Source: FACHB-1406 sp034189065
GTDB taxonomy: Bacteria > Cyanobacteriota > Cyanobacteriia > Cyanobacteriales > Spirulinaceae
DNA length: 64,000 bases
NCBI GenBank assembly: GCA_034189065.1
Contig: JAXHVQ010000009.1
Coordinates: 15,073 to 79,072 of the forward strand
Direction of reading: 5' to 3'
The notes under the pieces were generated by a model. It had not been told where the DNA came from and made no database searches. It saw only the letters and a program-made list of their open reading frames with translations. The translations under genes were made by a program, and so were the position numbers. Shown one piece after another: positions 16,212-26,096 of the stretch. Positions within the stretch are counted from its first letter, which is position 1; each line of letters begins with the position of its first letter.

Positions 16212-17579
16212 ATGCCGTGGGACACTTTTTTGGAACAAGTCGCCGATATCTACCAGCTTGAGGGAGATTGCCGAGTCGCTTTTCTAACTCGGTTCGCGCA
16301 AACCCATCAAAGACGCTCTCTCAAAAATATTGCCATTAACCTCCACATCAGCGAAGCGAGTTTGGGACGGCGAATGAGGGAAGTCTACGAAGCGTTTGCT
16401 CCCAGTTGTCCTCAACTGGGTCAAGCAACCGGACCGACGAAGTTTAAAACGTTGCTCAATTGGTTGCAAAATGCCTTTCGGTGCGTCCGGAAAACGGGGG
16501 AATTGCCGCCGTTGGGCAAATTGTCGGAAAATGCGCGCCGCTTTGCCGATTCTTACGAGGTCGCTACTTCCCTTCCTCTTTCAGAAACCCTTGGCGAATT
16601 ATATATCGAACGTCCCGAACTCGAGTCTCGCTGCTACCAAACGCTTTTGCAACCGGGCGCGCTGGTTCGACTTAAAGCACTCAGACAAATGGGCAAAACC
16701 TCGCTCATTAATCGGGTTCTTGCTCAATTAGGCGATCGCGATTATCGCCGCACTATTTTTAGTTTAGAATTAGCCGATTCAACTTATTTCTCCAACTTAG
16801 ATAAATTTTTACGCTGGTTTTGCATCCAAGTGAGTCGAGAATTAGGATTGTCTGCTCAATTAGATGAATATTGGGATGAAGAGGATGGGGGCAGTAAAGG
16901 CAATTGCACGAGTTATTTTGAAGACTATTTATTGCCCGCCGACGACAGTCCGCTAGTTTTATGTTTAGATGATGTCGATCTGGTTTTTTCCCATTCCGAA
17001 ATTTACGAAGACTTTGCCGCTTTGCTGCGTTCTTGGCACGAACGCGCCAAAAGTCGTCTGATTTGGCGAAAATTGCGTCTGGCGGTCGTCCATTCGACGG
17101 AAGCCTATCTCCCTCTCGATATCAATCAATCGCCATTCAATGTTGGGGTACCTATTGAGTTACCCGAATTGACGCGCGAGGAAATTGGGAAACTCGCTCG
17201 GAAGTACGGATTAAATTGGAGTTTTACCCGAATCGAGCAATTATTTCAACTCGTCGGCGGACATCCCCATTTAGTGCAACAAGCGTTTGTAGATTGTCGC
17301 AATTCTCCCGATCGCTCTGTTGAAGAATTTTTAGCGACTGCGCCGACAGAAGCAGGAATTTATGGCAACTACCTGCGACCTCTTTTACTCGAGTTGCGTA
17401 AAGATTCGGATTTAGGAGTCGCCTTCAAAACTGTTGTCACTGCCTCCAACAGCGTCCGACTCAATCCCATTCAAACCTACTCCTTAAACCGGATGGGTTT
17501 AGTACAACTTTCTGGCAACGAAGTTCAGCCGCGTTGCGAATTGTATCGTCAATATTTCCGCGATCGCCTGGGAACTTAA
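16212..17579 (+). CDS. STAND-like AAA ATPase (AAA_35) with N-terminal HTH
   Basis: This is a 455-residue protein. Residues 1-75 look like a helix-turn-helix module (LKNIAINLHISEASLGRRMREVYEAF). From about 120 comes an AAA-like ATPase of the cyanobacterial AAA_35 type: a degenerate Walker A ALRQMGKTSL at 156-165 (RQxGKTS replaces GxxxxGKT), Walker B VLCLDDVDLV near 249-258, and the lid-type GGHPHLVQQA. It resembles the ATPase next to it (17581), which starts one base after its stop, so they form an operon. The role is probably an ATP-dependent switch in signalling; no sensor domain is fused. Confidence 0.8.
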   Translation: MPWDTFLEQVADIYQLEGDCRVAFLTRFAQTHQRRSLKNIAINLHISEASLGRRMREVYEAFAPSCPQLGQATGPTKFKTLLNWLQNAFRCVRKTGELPPLGKLSENARRFADSYEVATSLPLSETLGELYIERPELESRCYQTLLQPGALVRLKALRQMGKTSLINRVLAQLGDRDYRRTIFSLELADSTYFSNLDKFLRWFCIQVSRELGLSAQLDEYWDEEDGGSKGNCTSYFEDYLLPADDSPLVLCLDDVDLVFSHSEIYEDFAALLRSWHERAKSRLIWRKLRLAVVHSTEAYLPLDINQSPFNVGVPIELPELTREEIGKLARKYGLNWSFTRIEQLFQLVGGHPHLVQQAFVDCRNSPDRSVEEFLATAPTEAGIYGNYLRPLLLELRKDSDLGVAFKTVVTASNSVRLNPIQTYSLNRMGLVQLSGNEVQPRCELYRQYFRDRLGT

Positions 17580-17580
17580 A

Positions 17581-19920
17581 ATGAATATAGAACCGACTTC
17601 TTTTTCCTATCGCTGCAATGGTGGTAGCCTGAGAGCTGACGATCCAACGTATATTAGACGACCTGCGGATCTCGAATTTTACAATTTTTTGAAGGCAGGA
17701 GAGTTGTGTTATGTTCTCAACTCCCGACAAATGGGTAAGTCGAGTTTGTTGAATCAAACGATGCACCGACTGAGGCAAGAAGATATTTGTTGTATTTCAA
17801 TTGACTTAAGTGCCATTGTCGAAAAAAGGACGGCTGGAGAGCAATTATATGCAGATTTAATCAGAGAACTCATTAGCGGATTTCAACTTAAAATTAATCG
17901 CAAGGCGCTGCGCGAGTGGTATAGCGAGCTTTCTCCGCGCCAACGGTTTATTGTATTTATTGAAGAAATTTTGCTGACTCGCATTCAACAGCAAATGGTT
18001 ATTTTTTTTGATGAAATTGATAGTTTGCTTCGATTAAATCATTTGGGAGAAATTGATGACTTTTTAAGAACAATCCGGTCTTTTCACGATCGGCACGCCG
18101 GAAAATCGGCTTATCGACACTTAAGCTTTGCTCTTTTGGGAGTTGCGTCGCCCTACGATTTAATTCAAGATAAAGCAGAGACCGCTTTTAATATTGGTCG
18201 AACCATTGAAATTGAATTAACAGGATTTAAATTTGAAGAAGCACTGCCTTTAGCCCAGGGATTGAGAGAAGTTGCCAGCGACGAGCGAGCTGTTTTAAAA
18301 GAAATTTTGTATTGGACGGGAGGACAACCTTTTCTCACTCAGAAATTATGTGGATTGGTTGCCAACTCTGAAAAACCGATCGCGCCGGGAGATGAAGCAA
18401 GGAGAGTCAAGCAAATTACCCAAGAGCGAATTATTGATGACTGGGACAGAAAAGACGAACCCGTTCATCTGAGAACGATTCGCGATCGCCTTCTCAATAA
18501 ATCCTCTGAAAATGGCTCCGACGAGCAACGACTTAAATTATACCATAAAGTGCTGCGTCGGGCAAAAATATTTAATAAGACGTTACCTATTTATAAAGAA
18601 CTCTGGTTGTCGGGAATTGTCGCAAAGGACGACGACACATTGCGAGTTTACAATCGCATTTACCAAGAAGTTTTTAATAGCGAATGGGTCAGGCAAAAGC
18701 TGCGACAGTTGCAACCCAACCGACCTTCTATTTCCGCGCTAACGGTGTTGGCAACGAGCATTCTGGTGACAGCAGCGATAATGGGCGCGCGATCGCTGGG
18801 ACGTTTGCAAAGGTGGGAGTTATCTGCATTCGACCATCTGATGCGCCAAATGCCCCAAGAAGCGCCAGATCGCCGTCTACTGGTGGTGGGTGCAGATGAA
18901 AAGGACATTCAAAAATACGGACATCCTTTACCGGATGCAATTCTCGCACAACTATTCGATAAATTGCAACAGCATCAACCCGCCGCGATCGGTTTAGATA
19001 TCGTTCGCGATCGCCCCATTCCTCCAACAGACAATTCAGGATATCCAGCATTGGTCAAGCACCTGCAACGAGATAAAAATTTAACGACTGTTTGCTATTT
19101 CTCGATAGAAAAACCCAACCAAGCGATCGCGCCGCCTCCTTCGAGTCCAGAAGAATCGATCGGATTTACAGATTTGTATCGAGATGAAGACTCTATTATA
19201 CGTCGCTATCTCCTTAGTCGAAGCCGCGACTCAGGAACTTCCTCTCCTTGTCAAACTCCTTATTCTTTCAGTTGGCAACTCGCCTATCTCTATTTCGAGC
19301 ATAAAGATATATCAGTTCGGTTTGAGGAAGGGAATTGGCAATTTTACCATCTTTTAACCCAACGCTTACAACCTCGCGCGGGCGGCTATCAAAACATAGA
19401 TTCCCGTGGAAATCAACTGCTGCTCAATTACCGCAAAACCTTTGATTCCGAACAAGTTGCCCGACAAGTTAGCGTTAGAGATATTCTCGAGGGAAATTTC
19501 AAGCCAGCGTGGGTGAAAGATCGAGTAATTTTCATTGGGATGGTAGCCAGTAGCGATCGCGACGTTCACGATACTCCCCACGGTAAAATCAGCGGGGTTT
19601 ATATCCACGCTCATGCTGTCAGTCAAATTCTCAGTGCAGTTGAAGACAATCGCCATCTTATTTGGTATTTACCTTGGTGGGGAGATTTGGGAGTAATTCT
19701 ATTTTGGTCTATAGCAGGCAGCGTCGCAATTTTTTACAGACGAACTCTTTTTTCTCGGGGATTGATTCTCAGCTCGTCCCTACTCATCTTATACGGATTT
19801 TGTTGGCTCGGATTAACGCAAGGTTTATGGTTACCCTTTATCCCTTCAGTAGTGGTTTTATTTTTTTCTGCTGGAAGCGTTACAGCTTACATCAAAGTCA
19901 AAGTTCAAAACGATCGCTAA
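17581..19920 (+). CDS. AAA_35 ATPase fused to a CHASE2 sensor
   Basis: This is a 779-residue fusion. Residues 1-380 are an AAA-like ATPase with Walker A NSRQMGKSSL (47-56), Walker B MVIFFDEIDS (139-148) and the GGQPFLTQKLC lid motif. A membrane helix (ALTVLATSILVTAAIMGA) near 385-402 leads to a periplasmic CHASE2 domain (about 405-685; FDHLMRQMPQEAPDRRLLVVGADEKDI, AAIGLDIVRDRP, DRVIFIGMVASSDRDVHDTP, GVYIHAHAVSQIL). Three hydrophobic segments close the protein. CHASE2 senses an unknown extracytoplasmic cue, here wired to an ATPase instead of a kinase or cyclase. It is in one operon with 16212 and the DUF928 gene. Confidence 0.87.
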   Translation: MNIEPTSFSYRCNGGSLRADDPTYIRRPADLEFYNFLKAGELCYVLNSRQMGKSSLLNQTMHRLRQEDICCISIDLSAIVEKRTAGEQLYADLIRELISGFQLKINRKALREWYSELSPRQRFIVFIEEILLTRIQQQMVIFFDEIDSLLRLNHLGEIDDFLRTIRSFHDRHAGKSAYRHLSFALLGVASPYDLIQDKAETAFNIGRTIEIELTGFKFEEALPLAQGLREVASDERAVLKEILYWTGGQPFLTQKLCGLVANSEKPIAPGDEARRVKQITQERIIDDWDRKDEPVHLRTIRDRLLNKSSENGSDEQRLKLYHKVLRRAKIFNKTLPIYKELWLSGIVAKDDDTLRVYNRIYQEVFNSEWVRQKLRQLQPNRPSISALTVLATSILVTAAIMGARSLGRLQRWELSAFDHLMRQMPQEAPDRRLLVVGADEKDIQKYGHPLPDAILAQLFDKLQQHQPAAIGLDIVRDRPIPPTDNSGYPALVKHLQRDKNLTTVCYFSIEKPNQAIAPPPSSPEESIGFTDLYRDEDSIIRRYLLSRSRDSGTSSPCQTPYSFSWQLAYLYFEHKDISVRFEEGNWQFYHLLTQRLQPRAGGYQNIDSRGNQLLLNYRKTFDSEQVARQVSVRDILEGNFKPAWVKDRVIFIGMVASSDRDVHDTPHGKISGVYIHAHAVSQILSAVEDNRHLIWYLPWWGDLGVILFWSIAGSVAIFYRRTLFSRGLILSSSLLILYGFCWLGLTQGLWLPFIPSVVVLFFSAGSVTAYIKVKVQNDR

Positions 19921-19936
19921 ATTCAGGAGAATCCTA

Positions 19937-20689
19937 ATGAATAAAGTCGCCCAATTAATTCTGCCTTTGACTGGTGCAATGGCGATTGTCATTTCTCAAT
20001 CCGTGTCGCTACTTGCAGCACCATTTGCGCCTCATCCACTACTGAAACTCGCTCAGCGTCCCGAACCTTCAAACGGAAATAGTACTCCTAGAGGCGATAC
20101 AACCCCGGGAACAACGCGTCCTGAATCTGCTTGTAAGCCAACATCTCGACCCTTGGAAGCAATTGTCGCGAACCAGGGACAAGATTGGACGACTTCTCCC
20201 CATCCTACTTTCTTGTTTTATATTCCATACAACCCGGAAGAAATTAATTCAATAACGTTCAGCCTAAACAAAACTGAGGGAGAAACAATTTACGAGATTG
20301 TAGAAACAATTTACCGCACAAACGTTAAATTAACTGAAACTTCGGGAATTATCAAAATCACAATTCCTGCGCAACCGGAGTACGCCTTAGAATCAGGCGA
20401 ACTTTACAAGTGGTATTTGACGGTGGACTGCAAATCAGAGCAATTCGACGAAATCGACCCTGGTATTCCCGATCTTTTTGTCAAAGGTTGGGTGCGTCGG
20501 CTGCCAATAGATTCCGAAGAAGGTATTTTTTGGCAAGACGAAGTTGTGCGGCTGGCTGAGTTATATTTTTCCGAACCAGAAAATTCTGAATATAAAGAAA
20601 ATTGGGAGCAATTTTTGCAAGATTTTAATATGGAAGTATCGATTGAAGTTCCGCTGGTTGATTTTAGCCTAGTTCCGCCAGAAGATTAG
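19937..20689 (+). CDS. DUF928 secreted protein
   Basis: This is a 250-residue exported protein: a signal peptide of about 26-35 residues (AQLILPLTGAMAIVISQSVSLLAAP), a Thr/Pro/Gly-rich linker, then the DUF928 domain with IVANQGQDWTTSPHPTFLFYIPY, ESGELYKWYLTVDC and VKGWVRRL. The family is nearly confined to cyanobacteria and often sits beside CHASE2, CHAT and FhaC-like genes; its function is unknown. A GGAG ribosome site precedes the ATG, and the gap to the CHASE2 gene is 16 bases, so they are cotranscribed. It is convergent with the CHAT gene, 6 bases apart. Confidence 0.87.
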   Translation: MNKVAQLILPLTGAMAIVISQSVSLLAAPFAPHPLLKLAQRPEPSNGNSTPRGDTTPGTTRPESACKPTSRPLEAIVANQGQDWTTSPHPTFLFYIPYNPEEINSITFSLNKTEGETIYEIVETIYRTNVKLTETSGIIKITIPAQPEYALESGELYKWYLTVDCKSEQFDEIDPGIPDLFVKGWVRRLPIDSEEGIFWQDEVVRLAELYFSEPENSEYKENWEQFLQDFNMEVSIEVPLVDFSLVPPED

Positions 20690-20695
20690 TATTTC

Positions 20696-23611
20696 CTAAC
20701 GCCAACTTCCGACTAAAATATAAGACCCCCAGTAGTATGGCTCTTGATAGCGCTGTTGATTTAAAAGAGACTGCTGGGCGCGATGAAGCGCTTCTGCTTT
20801 CGTAACGCCCGGTTTTTGTAACTCTTGATAAAACACTTTCATCACTTCTACTGTAGAATCATCGCTCACTTTCCACAGCGTTGCTAAGGTACTTCCAACA
20901 CCCGAGCGGACGGCCAATCCAGCTAACCCTAAAATAGCTCGGTTGTCGCCTTGTGCAGTTTCGCAAGCACTGAGAACGAGCAGTTCAATTTTGCGATCGC
21001 GATCGCGATTTCTCAGTAAGGTATCGAATTCCTGCGCTTTCAGCAATCGACCTTGCGATTTTTTTGAGCTATGAACTAAAATATATGTTTCTTCAGGATC
21101 GGAGCTAAATTGACCGTGTGTGGCTAGATGAACGATGGAAAAGTTCCCTGAATTTACCTTATTTTGCAGAGTATCAAGGGTAAAACTGGAGTTTAGCAAA
21201 ATTTCATCGGCAATAGCATTCAGCTCTTCTTGGATTTTAAGGGGTGTGAATTTGCGTTCTTCCACATTTAGTTCTTCGCTAATTCCGCCTCCCAAAATTT
21301 CAGCTTGTTCTCGGATGTTTTCTACTTCAGTTAATTGGATACTGGGTAACATGACGAGGGCACGCTCTTTTTGAGCAAGATATTTCTTGGTTTTGCGGTC
21401 GTATAATACTGAAATGGGAATTTGCCTAAAGCTTCCATCTAAAACAAATCCCAGCGTTTTGATAGAGCTATTCTCTTCTAGTTCAGCATCAATGGGTTCG
21501 AGCAACCATTCATAAACTTCTCGAGCGCTTTGTCGAAATTCAGGTATGCGAAGCTTTAGGATATTCTGTCGCAAGTTTTGTAAAGTCTCTTCAACTTTTG
21601 ATGCTGCAATTGCACGGCTGTAATATTTTAAATTTTCTCCTGGCAATTTCCAAATTGTGTCGATTCGCTTGGATAAAATAATGGGATAAACTATAGCAAT
21701 TTCTGAATCTTCTTCAACGAGTTCTTCCAGTCGCGCTGAAATTGCTTCAGTTGATGCCGAAAGGGAGTTTCGCTGTCTTGGAAAATTGGCTTGGAGTTCG
21801 CATTGGAGAAAGTTTTCTAACTCTGCAAGTTGCAACGACTCGACATAATATAGCGCTTCTTTTAAGTTTTCAAGGGTGGGTTGGGTTAGTATTAAATCTA
21901 GAAGCTGGCGATAGAGAGGCTCTACATTATCGCGGAAGGAAAATTGGACATCTGGCTTAATGGCGAGGAGGTCGGAACGAATTAATTCTAAGGCGCGAAC
22001 CGCCATTTGATAGGCAGCGATCGCGCTTTCTTTTTTCTCTTGTTTTGCTAAAAGTCTTCCCAGTTGCCATTCCCATTGATAGGCTAAGTCGGGTGCTTCG
22101 AGGGGCTGAATTAAGTCTAGCGCTTTTTCGGTCAGTTCTAACGCTGTTTCCTTCCGATTCGCAGATTTTATATTTTGTTTGTTTTGAGGTTGTTCTTCTC
22201 GCCAAGCTAAATATTCGCACAGTCCTCCTAGATTTCCCAAAACATAAGACTCCGCGCGTTTATCCCCTAGTTCTCGCGCCTCTTGAAGCGCGTTTTCTAG
22301 AAAAGTTGAAATTTCTACAAAATTATTAAAATTTGCGTATTTCTGCTGCCAGAAGGCTAAACTTTTTGCTAAGCTAACTTGAGCGTAGATAGAAGTTCGA
22401 CTGGGAGGAAGCTTTTTAATTTCGATCGCCTGCTTTAACTCTTCTATCTCTGAATTTTGTCCTTGTTCCACTTTCAAACTTAAAAGATTAAGCTGTGCAT
22501 TAATTTTTGTATTAATGGACACAGACGGAGTTGCGATCGCCTCTTTATATTTTTCCTCAGCTTCTCCATAAAAGCGTTCGGCTTTCCCAGATATTTCTCC
22601 TCTATTTTGATCTTGCCAAGGAAGGTAGTTAAAATTAATACTCATTAAGGCGCGATCGCGAATCAAATTTCCCTTTGCTCTTAGGGTATTGCCCAAACTT
22701 AGCAAAACGGCGCTCATTTCGGAGTTAATTGCTGCGATCTCATTAGGCGAGGCGGACAGTTGAATTCGTTGGGCAATGTCTAGGCTTTTTTGTAAAATAC
22801 CTTCAGCATCACAACGCATTTCAGTCTGGCTTAATTGGCAGTCGGACGAAGCGCGAGAGAGATTTAATTCTCCAGTCGCGCGCAGCAAATCGCCGAAACT
22901 GCGTAACGCTCTAATTTTAGGAATAGAATCGGGTAACTGCGCGATCGCGCCTTCGATCTCCCTTAAAGTATCCCGCGCTTGCTGATACAATCCCAGCGCT
23001 TTTAAGGCTTCAATTTGATTGATTTTACCGCTAATGACTTTTTCCAACTCGCCAATCCGTTGGTAAATTTCGGTCGCTTCTTTCCAGCGCTCTAAACTCT
23101 GTTCGCTTTTTCCCTGCAAATACCACAACTGACCTTGAATGTCCAAAGACTGAGCGAGAATCCGCAAATTTTCAGGGGATCGATCTTGTAATCTCAAAAA
23201 GCCGACACTTGTTTTAATTGCCCACTCTGCGCGCTCCCAATTGCCTAGTTTTTGATAAGCCGAGGACAGGTTACTGAGGGCGATCGCGCGTTCTAAATTA
23301 TCTCCTCGTTCTTGAAAAAGCCCTGCCGCTTGTTCGAGAAAATTTGCCGCTTTTGGGTAATTTTCGTCATTATAAAATTCCCGAGCTTGGTGCATTAATT
23401 GAATGGGGTTGTTTCCATCAGCCAGTGGTTCAAGGTTTTGGACAGAAGGACTAAGCTGGGAAACTGGAGAAGTTAAATGGTTTGCGATCGCGTCATTTAC
23501 CGGAACCGAAGAAGTCCCGTTGGCGCTGACATATTCCCAACAGCTTGGGAGCGCGATCGCCATACAAAAGCTGAGAAAACTGATAAAGAGACACCCTAGA
23601 TAACGAGACAT
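20696..23611 (-). CDS. TPR-CHAT protease, exported or membrane-anchored
   Basis: This is a 971-residue protein. The N-terminus is a signal or anchor (CLFISFLSFCMAIALPSCW). Residues about 70-560 hold repeated TPR helices (YPKAANFLEQAAGLFQERGD, RAIALSNLSSAYQKLGNWER and others). The C-terminal CHAT domain is a caspase-like cysteine peptidase with catalytic H832 in LATHGQF and C883 in LSACETAQG, then GLAGLAVRSGVGSTLATLWKV and a YYWGSYILVG end, all standard. Both catalytic residues are present, so it should be active, apparently outside the cytoplasm. TPR-CHAT proteases are effectors in Craspase and gasdermin systems; here the partners are CHASE2/AAA, DUF928 and TpsB genes. Confidence 0.9.
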   Translation of the reverse strand: MSRYLGCLFISFLSFCMAIALPSCWEYVSANGTSSVPVNDAIANHLTSPVSQLSPSVQNLEPLADGNNPIQLMHQAREFYNDENYPKAANFLEQAAGLFQERGDNLERAIALSNLSSAYQKLGNWERAEWAIKTSVGFLRLQDRSPENLRILAQSLDIQGQLWYLQGKSEQSLERWKEATEIYQRIGELEKVISGKINQIEALKALGLYQQARDTLREIEGAIAQLPDSIPKIRALRSFGDLLRATGELNLSRASSDCQLSQTEMRCDAEGILQKSLDIAQRIQLSASPNEIAAINSEMSAVLLSLGNTLRAKGNLIRDRALMSINFNYLPWQDQNRGEISGKAERFYGEAEEKYKEAIATPSVSINTKINAQLNLLSLKVEQGQNSEIEELKQAIEIKKLPPSRTSIYAQVSLAKSLAFWQQKYANFNNFVEISTFLENALQEARELGDKRAESYVLGNLGGLCEYLAWREEQPQNKQNIKSANRKETALELTEKALDLIQPLEAPDLAYQWEWQLGRLLAKQEKKESAIAAYQMAVRALELIRSDLLAIKPDVQFSFRDNVEPLYRQLLDLILTQPTLENLKEALYYVESLQLAELENFLQCELQANFPRQRNSLSASTEAISARLEELVEEDSEIAIVYPIILSKRIDTIWKLPGENLKYYSRAIAASKVEETLQNLRQNILKLRIPEFRQSAREVYEWLLEPIDAELEENSSIKTLGFVLDGSFRQIPISVLYDRKTKKYLAQKERALVMLPSIQLTEVENIREQAEILGGGISEELNVEERKFTPLKIQEELNAIADEILLNSSFTLDTLQNKVNSGNFSIVHLATHGQFSSDPEETYILVHSSKKSQGRLLKAQEFDTLLRNRDRDRKIELLVLSACETAQGDNRAILGLAGLAVRSGVGSTLATLWKVSDDSTVEVMKVFYQELQKPGVTKAEALHRAQQSLLNQQRYQEPYYWGSYILVGSWR

Positions 23612-23836
23612 AATTGACGCTTAATGTGAAATAGATGCTGAAATTGCGATTTTCTGTATTTTACAGACCTTTCATGAAACGTCTCTACGAACTTCTGTTG
23701 TCTGAAGGAGTAAGCTGAAACGCATTTGAATTGGGAATTGGCCAGATAAACAAAATTACCCATCACCCATTACCCATTAACTAATCCCTATTCCCTTATT
23801 AACATTGATAGTTTTCCCAAAACCCGCAACCCCCAA

Positions 23837-25621
23837 CTAACGACCCAAATTCCACTGGACTGAAAATAAAATACCATTTTCCTGCCAAGTTCGCGCTTTC
23901 GTATCTGTAGAAATTAACGGAATGCCGTATTCCAAACGGGCAGTCAAATTTTCAATCTGCCATAATAATCCTACCCCGACAGAAGCTAAACGATTGGGAT
24001 TGGGTGCAATTCTATCGGAACTATTCCACGCGACCGCGTAGTCCGCAAAAGGCACCACTTGCAACAGCGATCGCGGTTGAGAAAAACTCAGTAAAGGAAT
24101 GCGCAATTCCGCCGAAGCAAAAAAACCGTTATCCCCGACCAATGTATCCTGACGATATCCGCGTACCGTCCCCAAACCGCCAGCGGAAAACTGTTCGGAT
24201 GGGAGAAGTCCGCGACTCGCTAATTGCACGTTAGAACGAACCAAAAGTGTCGTATCGGGAGCGAGAAGTTTCACCCATTGTGCCTGTCCTTGCCAAGAAA
24301 AAAAGCGACTGTCGGGAACAAATTCGTTGGTGACGGGAATGGGAGAATTAATCGTAGCATCAAAGAGTCCCACTCCCAGGTTAAACTGCGATCGCGCCGC
24401 AATCACCTCCGTCGCATTTTGCAGCGTCCACTCCTGGAAGAAACGAAACGCCGAAACCCGCGTCCTTCCCAATTCGTCGGCACCCACCGAAAGCGGGGGG
24501 AAGGGAATTCCTAACAGCGAAACCTCGCTTTCTCGTCTCGTAAACGTAAACCCCAAAGCCACTTCTCGATAAGCGCGATCGCGAAATTGCTGTAAAATAG
24601 GTTGGCGCGCCGTAATTTCGTAAGTTTGCGCGGCAGATTCAATGTCGAGTTTCTCAAAATCCGGTTCGATAACCTGGGTTTGAACTCGGCTATGATGCAG
24701 TTGCAGCGTCCCATTGCGCGGGTTGATGGGAACAGTATAGTTGAGATCGAGCACGTTACTGCCATCGGTATTGGTGTAGTAGAGCGTAAATCCATCTCCC
24801 AACCCCAAAACATTGGCTTCCGTCACCCCAGCGCGACGTTGGAAACTGCCAATACTAGGCGCGCGACCGTTATCGAGGGTCATCTGGGGGAAAAATGTCG
24901 GCGCTTCTTCGATCTCGACAACGAGTAATTTATTGGGAAAATTGGGAGCTGCAGAAAGACGCGATCGTACACTTTGAATGAGAGGATCGCGCTGCAATAG
25001 TTGCAATGCTTCTTGGAGACGTTCGGTATTGAGGGGTTTGGAGGTGGCAAGTTGCAGGCGCGATCGCACGTAACCGGAATTTAATCGTTGGGTTCCTAAT
25101 ATTTCGATCGCTTCTATTTCGTCTTCAAGGATTTCGATTTTGACGATCCCTTCCCGGTTTTGCTCGGTTTCGTCGGGAACGAGAAGACGAATTCCAGTGG
25201 TTCGATATCCGCGTTCGTAGTAAAGGTTACGAATTTGGGTAACGATTTCTTGGAGTTGCGATCGCGTGAAAGATTGATTGAGAAATTCTACCAACTTTTG
25301 CTCGAGTTCTTCGCTGGGAAAGGCAGTATTTCCTTCAAATTCAAACCCCCTGAGTTGAATGCGATCGGAGTCGATTTCAGGTGGGGATGCTGGAGGAAAA
25401 GAGGGAGAAGAGGGAGCAAGATCGGGAGCTGGTGGAGGGGGTTGTGGCGAGGGTTGTGGCACCGTTGGGACGGGCGGTTCAAAGTCTTGCGGCGATGGAA
25501 ATTGAGCGAATTCTAACTCCCTGTGGAGAGAAGATGAAATAGTTGCGATCGCGCTTTTTTCGGTAACAATAATGCTGTAAGCGACTAATCCTAAAATTTT
25601 CAGTAACTTGTAGTTCGACAT
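23837..25621 (-). CDS. TpsB/FhaC-type outer-membrane transporter (ShlB family)
   Basis: This 594-residue protein is a two-partner secretion pore. It has an N-terminal hydrophobic signal, then a Pro-rich stretch (residues about 45-80). Two POTRA domains follow (about 86-165 RIQLRGFEFEGNTAFPSEEL; about 168-245 IEAIEILGTQRLNSGYVRSRL), then a 16-strand beta barrel. The barrel carries the conserved lid-loop motif VRGYR near 485 and ends in an aromatic C-terminal strand (FSVQWNLGR, with R after the expected aromatic). It exports filamentous-haemagglutinin-like TpsA proteins. No TpsA gene lies in the window. It is 225 bases upstream of the CHAT gene on the same strand. Confidence 0.9.
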   Translation of the reverse strand: MSNYKLLKILGLVAYSIIVTEKSAIATISSSLHRELEFAQFPSPQDFEPPVPTVPQPSPQPPPPAPDLAPSSPSFPPASPPEIDSDRIQLRGFEFEGNTAFPSEELEQKLVEFLNQSFTRSQLQEIVTQIRNLYYERGYRTTGIRLLVPDETEQNREGIVKIEILEDEIEAIEILGTQRLNSGYVRSRLQLATSKPLNTERLQEALQLLQRDPLIQSVRSRLSAAPNFPNKLLVVEIEEAPTFFPQMTLDNGRAPSIGSFQRRAGVTEANVLGLGDGFTLYYTNTDGSNVLDLNYTVPINPRNGTLQLHHSRVQTQVIEPDFEKLDIESAAQTYEITARQPILQQFRDRAYREVALGFTFTRRESEVSLLGIPFPPLSVGADELGRTRVSAFRFFQEWTLQNATEVIAARSQFNLGVGLFDATINSPIPVTNEFVPDSRFFSWQGQAQWVKLLAPDTTLLVRSNVQLASRGLLPSEQFSAGGLGTVRGYRQDTLVGDNGFFASAELRIPLLSFSQPRSLLQVVPFADYAVAWNSSDRIAPNPNRLASVGVGLLWQIENLTARLEYGIPLISTDTKARTWQENGILFSVQWNLGR

Positions 25622-25851
25622 TTTTATGGCATTCGCTGCTACAGGTATAACTTATTTGTAATTTTGGCTTTACCTCAAATCGTACCACTGAATTGCTCGA
25701 AGTTTTGCGATTTTGTTGAGTCTGCTGCAAGTTGATAGATATTTTGATAGTTCTGCCAACGAAAAGTGATACTTTTCTAGGAAAAATTTATGTTTGAGAA
25801 GAAGAAATTTTATTGATGGCGGAGCTAAACTAAAATAAAAAGTTGGCGATT

Positions 25852-26096
25852 ATACTGGATTGACATGAAGCTGCACAGAATCAAGTCGGGCGTGTTAGCG
25901 GAGCGCAGGTGCACCATTACACTATAGTGTTTCTATTTGGGTTGTAAAATTCTAGCTTTGGAAGAATGGAAGAATTCAGAATGGAAGAATAGAAGAATAG
26001 AAGAATTCAAGGGAGGAGCGAGGAGTTACTAAAAGTAGGGAATATCCTTATCTATTTATATTTCATTTGGAAACGCTATATTAAATTGGTATTAGC
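25852..26096. repeat. Dispersed repeat A, copy 2, interrupted by a MITE
   Basis: 25852-25922 matches repeat A from ATACTGGATTGACATGAAGC to CATTACAC, and 26081-26096 matches its right end TTAAATTGGTATTAGC. The middle is replaced by a MITE. Confidence 0.7.
25925..26078. mobile_element. MITE copy 2, nested in repeat A
   Basis: The left end TAGTGTTTCTATTTGGG and the right end, read in reverse complement as TAGCGTTTCCAAATGAAAT, resemble the ends of the 15587-15705 MITE. TA flanks both sides (25923-25924 and 26079-26080). The interior carries purine-rich short repeats and differs from copy 1. Confidence 0.65.
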
